Under the pieces are notes generated by a model. That model ran no database searches. It worked only from the letters and a program-made list of their open reading frames with translations, and was not told the DNA's origin. The position numbers and the translations under genes are program-made. From Terriglobia bacterium (lineage in GTDB: Bacteria > Acidobacteriota > Terriglobia > UBA7540), in NCBI GenBank assembly GCA_030040515.1, contig JASHTO010000084.1, positions 1 through 25,266 on the forward strand: DNA of 25,266 bases. Direction: 5' to 3'. Within the stretch, counting starts at the first letter, position 1. Every line of letters starts with the position of its first letter. Of the stretch, positions 15,554 through 22,453 are shown in pieces.

Positions 15554-16818
15554 GGCTCACCTCGAATGGGACCAACTTGGTTTGAAACCTCATCGTAGCG
15601 CGGCAGTAGCAGCATCAACCCGCTGGCCAGGGCGAGCGCGGCGGCGAGCAGCGTCAGCAGCGAAGTATACGATCCGGTGGAATCGAACGCCCGGCCCAAA
15701 ATCACCGGGCCCAAAGCGCCGGCTATTGCGTAAAACGTCCAGGTTATGCCATAGAGCGTGGAGAAGGCGTGCAATCCGAAATAGCGGGTCAAAAGGTAGG
15801 GCGTGATGTCCGCCTCGCCGCCTGCCCCTACACCAATCAGCCCCGCGGCCAGGCAGCCCGTGAGCAGATGATCCGCCCGAGCGAGCAGCAGAATTCCGCC
15901 CGCGGTCAGCAGGTAAACGACGAAGGCTATGCGGGCACCGAAATACCGGTCCAGCACCCAGCCCACCGAGAATCGCCCGGCAAGGCTCGACCCGCCCAAC
16001 AACGAGACGCTGAGCGCCGCGCCGCCGGCAGTCACACCCCGGTCCGTAAGCAGAGCCGAGAGGTGTGTAATCGAGCCGTTCATGCTGACCGAGCTCACAA
16101 AGAGAACAACGACAATAATCCAGAAATGGAATGTCCGCAGACCTTCTTGCCACTTCATTCCCGTGGCCGGCACAGGTCCCGCAGACGCACTCACCGGCGC
16201 GCGTTCGCGCACGTAGCGCCCGGTGAGCGGCAGCCCCACCAGCAATGACAAGCTTCCCAGGACCAAATACGCCGTGCGCCAACCCGCCCGGCCGATGACC
16301 GCTTGCGCCAGAACGGGAAGGATCATGGCGCCCAGCCCCGCTCCCGCCATTACCAACGCCAGGGCCAGGCCCAGGCGCTTCCAAAACCAGGTGGAGATGG
16401 CGCGCGAATACGCCAGGTGCGCCGCGCCGTTCCCCACCGCTCCCACTAGAATGCACGTTGCGTAAAACTGCCACAAATGGGGGCGAAGCAGAGCCAGTGA
16501 GGCGATACCGCATCCAAAAACCGTCATGCAGGGGAGAATGATTCGTCGCGGACCGTAGCGGTCAAGCGCCTGCCCAATGGAAGGGGAGCAGATGGCCACC
16601 ATCAGAGCGGCCAAACCGAAGCCGCGCGAGATGGCTTCACGCGTCCACCCAAACTCCGCGCTCAGCGGCTTCAGAAAAACTCCGAAGGTGTAGACGAACA
16701 GCGAGCCGAACCCCACCATCACGCCCAGGCAAGCCGCCACCACCACGCGCCAGCCGTAGTATCGGCGGTCGGATTCGCCGAGGTTGAAGGACAGTTGGTC
16801 ACTTGGGGTTATAGCCAT
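15550..16818 (-). CDS. MFS transporter, monocarboxylate/oxalate-formate (MCT/OFA)-like
   Basis: Protein of 422 residues with about twelve hydrophobic segments. The N-terminus SDRRYYGWRVVVAACLGVMVGFG and the early FGVFLKPLSAEFGWTREAISRGFG resemble the MCT/OFA branch of the major facilitator superfamily. The loop 2-3 signature appears as GQALDRYGPRR, and its counterpart in the second half as GWVLDRYFGAR. A transported anion such as a monocarboxylate is plausible from the branch but not proven. The ATG at 16816-16818 is chosen; it lies inside the 3' end of the selenoprotein gene (20-base overlap) and has a weak ribosome-binding site, consistent with coupling. Its stop overlaps the start of the acid phosphatase gene. 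Confidence 0.9.
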   Translation of the reverse strand: MAITPSDQLSFNLGESDRRYYGWRVVVAACLGVMVGFGSLFVYTFGVFLKPLSAEFGWTREAISRGFGLAALMVAICSPSIGQALDRYGPRRIILPCMTVFGCGIASLALLRPHLWQFYATCILVGAVGNGAAHLAYSRAISTWFWKRLGLALALVMAGAGLGAMILPVLAQAVIGRAGWRTAYLVLGSLSLLVGLPLTGRYVRERAPVSASAGPVPATGMKWQEGLRTFHFWIIVVVLFVSSVSMNGSITHLSALLTDRGVTAGGAALSVSLLGGSSLAGRFSVGWVLDRYFGARIAFVVYLLTAGGILLLARADHLLTGCLAAGLIGVGAGGEADITPYLLTRYFGLHAFSTLYGITWTFYAIAGALGPVILGRAFDSTGSYTSLLTLLAAALALASGLMLLLPRYDEVSNQVGPIRGEP

Positions 16819-17416
16819 GCTGGGCGGTTCGTTTGCCGAATTCCCGATGCGCTTCCTCGGACATAGGGTGCACACCGCTGGCGTCGATCCAGCGGTTGTA
16901 GAAATTGAAAAGGGCGCACACCGTCAGGGCGTAATAAATCGCTTCGTCGTTCCAGCCCGCGGCGTACAATGGCTTCATATCCTCTGCGGTGATTTCCCAC
17001 GCGCGGTGGTTCACCTTCGTCACGAACCGGAGCAGAGTTTTGTCTTTTTCAGCGAGCGCGGACGTCTCAAGATTCTCGATCGCGCCGCGCACCAATTCTT
17101 CGCTGCCCAGCAATTCCGCCGCGACCGCGGCGTGATATTTCATTCAAAACAGGCAGTGGTTGCCCGCGGAGGTGAAGGCGGCAATCAATTCGCGCATTCC
17201 AGAGCTGAGCGGGCAGTCGCCGCGCATGATCTCCTGCGTGAAGGCCCCCAGATGCCCAGTCGCCTCCGGCTTGAACGCGAACATGTGCCAGATGAGCGGA
17301 TATTCCCTGCCTGCCTCGCGCATTTGTCGAATCAGGTCGCCCCGCCCGCCGGCCTGCGCGTTGTTTTCCACGCCGGGCAGGAACATCGGCTCCGCTTTTT
17401 TGTCATTGTGATTCAT
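16799..17416 (-). CDS. Selenocysteine-containing AhpD/carboxymuconolactone-decarboxylase-like peroxidase-related protein (in-frame TGA at 17144-17146 read as Sec)
   Basis: Two open frames, 17144-17416 and 16799-17143, are in one frame and separated by only a TGA. Joined with Sec they give 205 residues matching the AhpD-like peroxidase-related family over the full length: an N-terminal helical part (PLIWHMFAFKPEATGHLGAF), the helix MRELIAAFTSAGN, the active site C-L-F-U-M-K-Y-H (C88, U91, H95), then AAVAAELLG, and a second helical repeat with AAGWNDEAIYYAL and FNFYNRWID. AhpD enzymes use C-x-x-C-x-x-x-H for thiol reduction of peroxides or partners; the second Cys is Sec here. A SECIS-like hairpin follows the TGA. 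The ATG at 17414-17416 has GGAG upstream. The next codon after the TGA is ATG, so automatic callers will report two proteins. The 3' end overlaps the MFS start by 20 bases. Family and Sec position are seen directly; readthrough itself is inferred. Confidence 0.87.
17115..17146 (-). promoter_or_regulatory. Predicted bacterial SECIS element following the UGA codon
   Basis: On the transcript, UGA (17146-17144) is followed by 11 bases, then a 6-bp all-GC stem CGCCGC (17132-17127), a GGUC loop (17126-17123) and GCGGCG (17122-17117). A bulged A (17133) allows two further pairs. The loop starts 18 bases after the UGA and opens with GG; published bacterial SECIS models require a short loop 16-37 bases away with a G among its first two bases. 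The same GGUC occurs in the E. coli fdhF SECIS loop. It should recruit SelB with Sec-tRNA. Confidence 0.8.
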
Positions 17417-17606
17417 CCGATCTCCGTCATCGTAAGCGCCGGACCGGCCGCCGCCCCTGTTTGCCAACCGGCCGTCAGGAACACCCCGAATACCTCTGCC
17501 CAAGAAATCTTCTTTGCGCTGATAATGATACTGCCCTTCTGGGAGTGGTGTCTCAGCTTGAAATTTAGGGTCGGCTCCAAAGAACGTACCTTCCCACTAT
17601 GGGAGG

Positions 17607-17743
17607 TATAGCGGCGCTCGATGAGCGTCGAATGGTAGGGGCTTGCCATCCTGTGGCCCAAAGCTTTCGTCCTGCGACCCAAAGCCGTCTTCGGGCGACG
17701 AACCATGGCAAGCCCTTACGGCGGTTGATAGACCGCCGCTACA
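17607..17743. repeat. Palindromic element with TAGCGGCG/CGCCGCTA ends, copy 1
   Basis: The 137-base element starts TATAGCGGCG and ends CGCCGCTACA. It contains a hairpin ACGGCGGT-tgata-GACCGCCG near its right end. The block CTGCGACCCAAAGCCGTC and the bases after it (about 17674-17700) recur in the element at 20004-20231. The whole gap 17417-17885 between the divergent selenoprotein and acyltransferase-like genes has no supported gene, and promoters for both must lie in it. Confidence 0.65.
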
Positions 17744-17885
17744 AAATTCAAACTGAGACGCTGCCCTTCCAGGGTCGAAACTGCCCCTTCGATTATAATT
17801 CAAGTCGCCCTGCAATCCACACTTCCGCTTCCCCCGCCCCGGTGAATCGTAGATAATGTCGCAGTTGGGATCAGTGAGGTCGCAT

Positions 17886-19037
17886 ATGGCCACGACCACC
17901 AAAGTAGAAACGCTTGTCGAAAAGGGAACGCAACCTTCATCCTTCATGCAGAAACGCGTCGCCTCCATTGACGCGCTACGTGGATTCGACATGTTCTGGA
18001 TTGCCGGCGGCGAAACCATTATTCACGCCATCTACAAGGTGTGGCCCGGCGCGGTCACGCACGAACTGCGCGTGCAATTCGAACACGTGCCCTGGGCGGG
18101 TTTTCATCTCTACGATCTGATTTTCCCTCTCTTCGTTTTCGTCGTGGGCGCGGTGCTGCCGTTTTCGCTCACGCGGCGCAAGGAAGAGGGGGCGGACCGC
18201 AAACACATTTACCGCCACATTGTCCAGCGCTTCCTGCTGCTGTTCCTCTTCGGCCTGATTTATAACCGCCTGCTCGATTTCGACATTCACAACCTGCGTA
18301 TTCCCGGCGTGCTGCAAAGGATCGCGATCGCTTACCTTTTTGCCGCGCTGGTGGTGATGTGGTTCGGCGTTCGCGGCCAGGCGATTGTGGCGGGCAGCAT
18401 TCTAATCGTCTACTGGCTGGTGATCAAGCTGGTTCCCTTCCCGGGATTCCCCGCCGGTACGCTTACCGCGGAGCACAATCTGGCGGGCTATCTCGACCAC
18501 CTAATTATTCCTTTCAAATACTGCTGTTACCCGGGCGGCGATAATGAAGGCCTGCTGTCCTCCTTCACTCCCATCTCCACCTGCCTGATGGGGGTGATGG
18601 CGGGCCACTGGCTGCGCTCCGCAAAATTCAGTCCCACGCAGAAGGCGCAGGGCTTGGCGGCAGCGGGCGTGGTGAGCTTGTTCGTCGCCTGGTTGTGGAG
18701 CTTCAACTTTCCCATCATCAAAAATGTCTGGACGAGCACCTTTGTGCTCTGGGCGGGCGGTTGGAGCCTGCTGCTGCTCGCGCTGTTCTATTGGATCATC
18801 GACGTGAAAGGCTGGCAGCGCTGGTCGTTCTTCTTCAAAGTCATCGGCATGAACGCCATCACCATTTACCTGGTGGATCGGTTCTTCCATTTCGGCATCA
18901 TCACCAACGTTTTTATCCACGGCCTGCTGCCGCTGTTCGGAACTTTCCAACCGCTAGTGTGGAGTTGCAGCGTGGTCTTCACCATGTGGCTGTTCCTGTA
19001 TTTCCTCTACCGGCAGAAAATCTTCCTGCGCGTGTAG
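17886..19037 (+). CDS. Multi-pass membrane acyltransferase-like protein (COG4299 / heparan-alpha-glucosaminide N-acetyltransferase-like)
   Basis: Protein of 383 residues with about ten hydrophobic segments. It has the N-terminal family signature SIDALRGFDMFWI (from about residue 20), the conserved loop FEHVPWAGFHLYDLIFPLFVFVVG, GVLQRIAIAYLF, and FKVIGMNAITIYLVDR near the C-terminus. Members related to human HGSNAT are thought to move acetyl groups across the membrane onto amino sugars. Bacterial members are mostly uncharacterised, though a link to glucosamine or N-acetylglucosamine use is often proposed. The ATG at 17886 is preferred over that at 17856 because GAGG lies six bases upstream. 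It converges on the RidA gene, with 13 bases between the two stops. Confidence 0.88.
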   Translation: MATTTKVETLVEKGTQPSSFMQKRVASIDALRGFDMFWIAGGETIIHAIYKVWPGAVTHELRVQFEHVPWAGFHLYDLIFPLFVFVVGAVLPFSLTRRKEEGADRKHIYRHIVQRFLLLFLFGLIYNRLLDFDIHNLRIPGVLQRIAIAYLFAALVVMWFGVRGQAIVAGSILIVYWLVIKLVPFPGFPAGTLTAEHNLAGYLDHLIIPFKYCCYPGGDNEGLLSSFTPISTCLMGVMAGHWLRSAKFSPTQKAQGLAAAGVVSLFVAWLWSFNFPIIKNVWTSTFVLWAGGWSLLLLALFYWIIDVKGWQRWSFFFKVIGMNAITIYLVDRFFHFGIITNVFIHGLLPLFGTFQPLVWSCSVVFTMWLFLYFLYRQKIFLRV

Positions 19038-19050
19038 CCCATGCGGGACC

Positions 19051-19440
19051 TCAGGCCACGGCTTCGGCTTCTATTTCCACCAGCATTTCGGGATCGACGA
19101 GGCGCGCGACGCCGATCATGCTGGTGGCGGGGTGGACCTGGCCGAAGAATTCCACGTGGGCGCGCGCGACCTCCTCCCAGCGGTCGATCTGAGTTACGTA
19201 GATGCGCGTGCGGACGACGTGCTCGAGGCCCAGGCCCAGCCGCTGGAGGGCGCTTTCGATGTTGCGAATGGTCTGCACGGTCTGCGCGTACATATCGCCG
19301 GGAGCGGTGATCTTTCCGCCCGGCCCGGTGCCGGTGGTTCCAGAGACGTGCACAACATCGCCCACCTGAACGGCACGGGCGTAACCCACTTTGGGTTCCC
19401 AGGGTGTGCCGGAGAAGGTCTTGTTGCGTTTGATTTTCAT
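19051..19440 (-). CDS. RidA family protein (YjgF/YER057c/UK114), enamine/imine deaminase-like
   Basis: Protein of 129 residues matching the RidA fold: YARAVQVGDVVHVSGTTG, QTVQTIRNIESALQRLGLGLEHVVRTRIYVTQID, and the C-terminal ARLVDPEMLVEIEAEAVA with the conserved Arg of the deaminase subgroup in VARL. RidA proteins hydrolyse reactive 2-aminoacrylate and other imines in the cytoplasm. GGAGG is located seven bases before the ATG at 19438-19440. It is 33 bases after the thioesterase gene on the same strand, so probably co-transcribed. Confidence 0.93.
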   Translation of the reverse strand: MKIKRNKTFSGTPWEPKVGYARAVQVGDVVHVSGTTGTGPGGKITAPGDMYAQTVQTIRNIESALQRLGLGLEHVVRTRIYVTQIDRWEEVARAHVEFFGQVHPATSMIGVARLVDPEMLVEIEAEAVA

Positions 19441-19473
19441 CTCTCGACCTCCGAGTTCAAGATAGCGCTCGGC

Positions 19474-19986
19474 CTATTGCATTTCCGCGTAGCGGCGGTG
19501 GGTCCGGGCGGCAAGAGCCAGGCGGTGCCGGCGCCTTCCCAGCGCCTCGCGATACCGCCGCTTTTCCTCCGGCGTGCGGGGAATGAGCGGCGGAATTTCC
19601 CGCGGTTTCCCGGCAGGGTCAAGCGCCACGTAAGTTACGAATGCCGAACTCGTCTGTTGCCTCAATCCCGCCAGGATATCCTCCCGGTACACTTTGACTT
19701 CCGCTTCGAGCGAAGTCCGAAACGCGCGGGTGATGCAGGCACGCAAAACGACTAATTCACCCACCCGAATCGGATAAAGGAAATCGAGGTGGTCGACCGC
19801 CACGGTGACCACCGGCGAACGCGCGTGACGGAATGCCGCAATGCCTCCGGCAATATCGATCAGGTGCATCACGCGGCCGCCCAGAATATTGCCCAGAGGG
19901 TTGGCATCGTTGGGCAAGACGATCTCCACCATTTCGGTGGCGGATTCCGCCACCGTCCTGCCGGCGAGTTTGTTTTTTTTCGCCAA
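19474..19986 (-). CDS. Acyl-CoA thioesterase, hotdog fold (YciA/BACH-like)
   Basis: Protein of 170 residues. The family motif NPLGNILGGRVMHLIDIAGGIAAFRHAR (residues 29-56) carries the catalytic Asp in LIDIAG, followed by VDHLDFLYPIRVGELVVLRA and SSAFVTYVALDPAGKP. These hexameric enzymes hydrolyse acyl-CoA esters in the cytoplasm. The tail after residue 130 is rich in Arg. The first available start is a TTG at 19984-19986 with no good Shine-Dalgarno sequence, and the next codons hold a run of eight As. The ATG of MVEIVLPND (19930-19932) is an alternative. It is first in a pair with ridA. Confidence 0.9.
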   Translation of the reverse strand: MAKKNKLAGRTVAESATEMVEIVLPNDANPLGNILGGRVMHLIDIAGGIAAFRHARSPVVTVAVDHLDFLYPIRVGELVVLRACITRAFRTSLEAEVKVYREDILAGLRQQTSSAFVTYVALDPAGKPREIPPLIPRTPEEKRRYREALGRRRHRLALAARTHRRYAEMQ

Positions 19987-20003
19987 ATTTCAGTCCGAAG
20001 ATC

Positions 20004-20231
20004 TGTAGCGGCGGTCTACGACCGCCGTAAGGGCGAGGCGGCGGAGCGGTGAAGATATACACCTCACGCAAAGATGCAAAGCATCGCTAAGCAATCAAAG
20101 GATATCTACGTGACTTCGCGTCTTGGCGTGAGATTGTTTATTTTTCACTTCGACGCCTCGCCCCAGCGATTCGGCGCTCGCCCTGCGACCTAAAGCCGTC
20201 TTCGGGCGACGGGTCATAGAGCGCCGCTACA
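20004..20231. repeat. Composite palindromic element with TGTAGCGGCG/CGCCGCTACA ends, copy 2
   Basis: Perfect 10-base terminal inverted repeats (20004-20013 and 20222-20231) bound 228 bases. Next to the left end is a hairpin CGGCGGTC-tac-GACCGCCG. GAGGCG blocks near 20034 pair with CGCCTC near 20155. The block CTGCGACCTAAAGCCGTC recurs in the element at 17607-17743. A second repeat type is nested inside (20049-20148). It lies between the thioesterase and TPR genes, where no gene is supported. Confidence 0.65.
20049..20148. repeat. Dispersed CACCTCACGCAAAG-type element, copy 2 (nested)
   Basis: It shows the same order of blocks as 13868-13983: GTGAAGATATAC, ACCTCACGCAAAGATG, AAAGCATCGCT, AGCAATCAAAGGATAT, CTTGGCGTGAGATTGTT and a final TTTTTCAC. 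It lacks a few bases relative to copy 1 and sits inside the TGTAGCGGCG-bounded element. Confidence 0.75.
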
Positions 20232-20347
20232 GCAACAACGCCCGATTCGTTTGCCTTGCCCCATTCGCCCGCATATACTAAGCGAGCGATTGGGGCGTTG
20301 CAACCGGAATCCCAAATCCGCACACCCGGCGGGCAAGGACGGGCGCG

Positions 20348-20674
20348 ATGGCTCCTGAAGCTGAAAAAACCCGGCGCGAGTTTCTGGAAGAGACGGTGCG
20401 CGCGAACCCGGACAACACTTTTGCCCGGTACGGCCTGGCGATGGAGCTGGCCTCGAGCGAGCCCGCAAGCGCCTGGGGCCACTTCGAGTACCTGCTCCGG
20501 CATCACCCCGACTACCAAGCCACGTATTATCAGGCGGGAATCTTGCTGGCGAAACAGGGGCGGCTGGATGAGGCCCGCAAGGTGCTGGCGGAGGGAGTGA
20601 AAGTCGCCGGCCGCCAGGGAAATCAGCACGCCCAGGCGGAACTCCAGGCAGCTTTGGACGATCTCAATGACTGA
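20348..20674 (+). CDS. Small tetratricopeptide-repeat protein
   Basis: Protein of 108 residues made of helical pairs with TPR-like spacing: FLEETVRANPDNTFARYGLAMELA, ASAWGHFEYLLRHHPDYQATYYQAGILLAKQGRLDEARKVLAEGVKVA. It has no signal peptide, so probably acts in the cytoplasm as a protein-interaction scaffold. AAGGAC lies seven bases before the ATG. Its last codons and stop form part of an 11-base direct repeat (20665-20675) whose second copy is at 20794-20804, so an element seems to have inserted exactly at the 3' end without changing the protein. Confidence 0.85.
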   Translation: MAPEAEKTRREFLEETVRANPDNTFARYGLAMELASSEPASAWGHFEYLLRHHPDYQATYYQAGILLAKQGRLDEARKVLAEGVKVAGRQGNQHAQAELQAALDDLND

Positions 20675-20675
20675 T

Positions 20676-20793
20676 AGTGGGTCAATTTGAATTTCGGCGT
20701 AGGGGCAACCCTCGCGGGTGCCCTGCCCGATGTCGCTGGACCGAAGGGCAGGGACAAGCCCTGCCCCTACGGAATTCAAGCTGACCCGCTACA
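20676..20793. mobile_element. MITE-like palindromic element with 11-base flanking direct repeat
   Basis: CAATGACTGAT occurs at 20665-20675 and again at 20794-20804, directly flanking 118 bases with imperfect terminal inverted repeats (TAGTGGGTCA left, TGACCCGCTA right; then GTAGGGGCA left, TGCCCCTAC right). Inner GCCCTGCCC and GGGCAGGG blocks also pair. No coding capacity is seen. The structure fits a non-autonomous mobile element with target-site duplication. The left arm shares its first T with the end of the direct repeat. Confidence 0.7.
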
Positions 20794-20862
20794 CAATGAC
20801 TGATGGTAAGGACATGCCCGCCCGATCTTTCACCCGATCCGGCCATCACCTCACTTAAGCGA

Positions 20863-22290
20863 ATGCCTACTAATCCCGCGCCAACAACAATGAACGAATA
20901 CAGCCGGGAGAAGCGGGCGGTTGCCCTCAACTCGATGGGAGCGGCGGTACTGCTTACCGTGCTCAAAGCATCTGTGGGAATTTACACGGGCAGCCTGGGA
21001 ATTCTGTCGGAGGCCCTGCACTCGGGGCTCGACTTGGTGGCGGCGGCCATCACATACATCTCCGTGCGCGTGTCGGACAAGCCCGCGGACCTTGACCATC
21101 CCTTCGGGCACGGCAAGGTTGAGCACCTTTCGGCGTTCATTGAAACCGGCCTGCTCATCCTGACGTGCGGATGGATTGTTTGGGAAGCCGTCCGCCGGCT
21201 CTTCTTTCACACCGTTCACGTGGAACCCAGCCTGTGGGCCTTCGGAGTGATGTTTGTTTCCGTCACCCTCGATACCTTCCGCTCGCGGGCGCTCTTCCGG
21301 GTGGCGCGAAAATACAACAGCCAGGCACTCGAAGCCGACGCCTTGCACTTTTCCACGGACGTTTACAGCTCCACCGTGGTGATTCTGGGATTGATCCTGG
21401 TTTATGTTTCCGAGCAGGGCGGGCTGCCCTGGTTGCAAGCGGCCGATTCCCTGGCGGCGCTGGTGGTGGCAGGAATCATTGTGTACATCAGCCTGCGCCT
21501 GGGGAAGAAAACGGTTGACGCCCTGGTGGACGCCGCACCCACGGGCACCAGCAAGCTGATTGCGGAAAGCGTTTCCCGCGTTTCCGGAGTGCTCAGCCTC
21601 GACCGCATTCGCACGCGGGAGAGCGGCAGCCGCCTGTTCGTGGATTTGCGTCTGACGCTCGCCGACAACATTTCACTCGAACACGCCGAATCCGTGGCCC
21701 ACATGGTGGAAGGCGAGGTCCACCGGCTGTTTCCCACGGCAGACGTGGTGATCCACACAACCCCGCGGGAACCTTCCTCGCAGGACCTGGTGGGGAAAAT
21801 CCGGGCGGTGGCGCACCGCGGAAATTTTCAGGTTCATGAAGTGACCGCCTACGAAGTGAACGGGCGGGTGAACGTCCACCTGGACCTGGAAGTCGATCCC
21901 CAATTAAAGCTGGCGGAGGCACACGACCGCTCGTCGCAGCTCGAGGGGGAGATTAAGGCGAACCTCCCGGAAATTAACGAGGTCAACGTGCACCTGGAGC
22001 CTCTGCTGGCGGCAGTGGAAAGCGGCAACGCGGCGCGGCTGGACCCATCCACGGTGGAGCGCGAGCTCGAGGAACTGGCCCGCGAAACTGCGGGCGTGCT
22101 GGATTGCCATTCGGTGGAAGCGCTCCAGGTGGGCGGCAACGTGGTGGTGCGGATGCATTGCACGCTCGACCCCGACCTGCCCATCGCCCGGGTGCACGAC
22201 ATTACGGAAACCCTGGAATTCAAATTCCGTCAGGCGTTCCCGCAAATATCCAAAGTCACGATTCACGCCGAGCCCCTGGGCCGGCCCTGA
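20863..22290 (+). CDS. Cation diffusion facilitator (CDF) metal exporter with three tandem C-terminal domains
   Basis: Protein of 475 residues. The membrane half (about residues 18-215, six hydrophobic segments) has the two CDF metal sites ALHSGLD (H53, D57) and ALHFSTD (H162, D166) plus the signature DHPFGHGKVEHLSA. Such proteins exchange Zn2+ or similar ions for protons. The H-D/H-D pattern is common in zinc transporters, so zinc is favoured. Instead of the usual single cytoplasmic domain there are three in tandem (about 228-303, 307-380, 396-471), each ending VVIHTTP, VNVHLEP or VTIHAEP. The start is uncertain: the ATG at 20863 or 20890 is plausible, neither with a strong ribosome-binding site. 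The frame is open back to 20803, just beyond the MITE-like element. Confidence 0.9.
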   Translation: MPTNPAPTTMNEYSREKRAVALNSMGAAVLLTVLKASVGIYTGSLGILSEALHSGLDLVAAAITYISVRVSDKPADLDHPFGHGKVEHLSAFIETGLLILTCGWIVWEAVRRLFFHTVHVEPSLWAFGVMFVSVTLDTFRSRALFRVARKYNSQALEADALHFSTDVYSSTVVILGLILVYVSEQGGLPWLQAADSLAALVVAGIIVYISLRLGKKTVDALVDAAPTGTSKLIAESVSRVSGVLSLDRIRTRESGSRLFVDLRLTLADNISLEHAESVAHMVEGEVHRLFPTADVVIHTTPREPSSQDLVGKIRAVAHRGNFQVHEVTAYEVNGRVNVHLDLEVDPQLKLAEAHDRSSQLEGEIKANLPEINEVNVHLEPLLAAVESGNAARLDPSTVERELEELARETAGVLDCHSVEALQVGGNVVVRMHCTLDPDLPIARVHDITETLEFKFRQAFPQISKVTIHAEPLGRP

Positions 22291-22317
22291 GCCAAGGGTA
22301 CATGGAAGTCGCACTGC

Positions 22318-22435
22318 TTTGGAGTGTGGTAGCTTGCTACCGCTCTTTGGTCCGCGAGCTTGCTCGCGCCCACGCTCAATTCCGGCCAGCAAGTTGGTCG
22401 TGGAGAAAAGCGGCTGCAAGCCGCCGCACTCCAAA
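22318..22435. repeat. Palindromic repeat bounded by TTTGGAGTGTGG/CCGCACTCCAAA
   Basis: The ends form a 12-base inverted repeat with one mismatch. Inside are small palindromes: GGTAGCTTGCTACC, GCGAGCTTGCTCGC and GCGGCTGCAAGCCGC. It fills most of the gap between the convergent CDF and ompH genes and could fold on either transcript. It is likely another non-autonomous dispersed element. Confidence 0.7.
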
Positions 22436-22453
22436 CTCCAGCCACGAGGCTGA

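Noticed and set aside
15590..16513. Second minus-strand frame of 307 codons overlapping the MFS gene
   Set aside because: Frame-shifted shadow lacking hydrophobic segments; the MFS frame shows about twelve membrane segments.
16799..17503. Two separate truncated CMD-family genes, or a pseudogene broken by a nonsense mutation
   Set aside because: The TGA replaces exactly the active-site Cys, the frame is kept on both sides, conservation-like motifs continue after it, and a SECIS-like hairpin follows. A random nonsense mutation would not be expected at this codon with that hairpin.
17413..17706. Minus-strand open frame upstream of the selenoprotein gene
   Set aside because: It runs through the palindromic repeat and has no family resemblance; likely chance.
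13868..22435. CRISPR array made of the repeated palindromes
   Set aside because: The repeats are of several families, are not evenly spaced, have no unique spacers of uniform length, and no cas genes are present.
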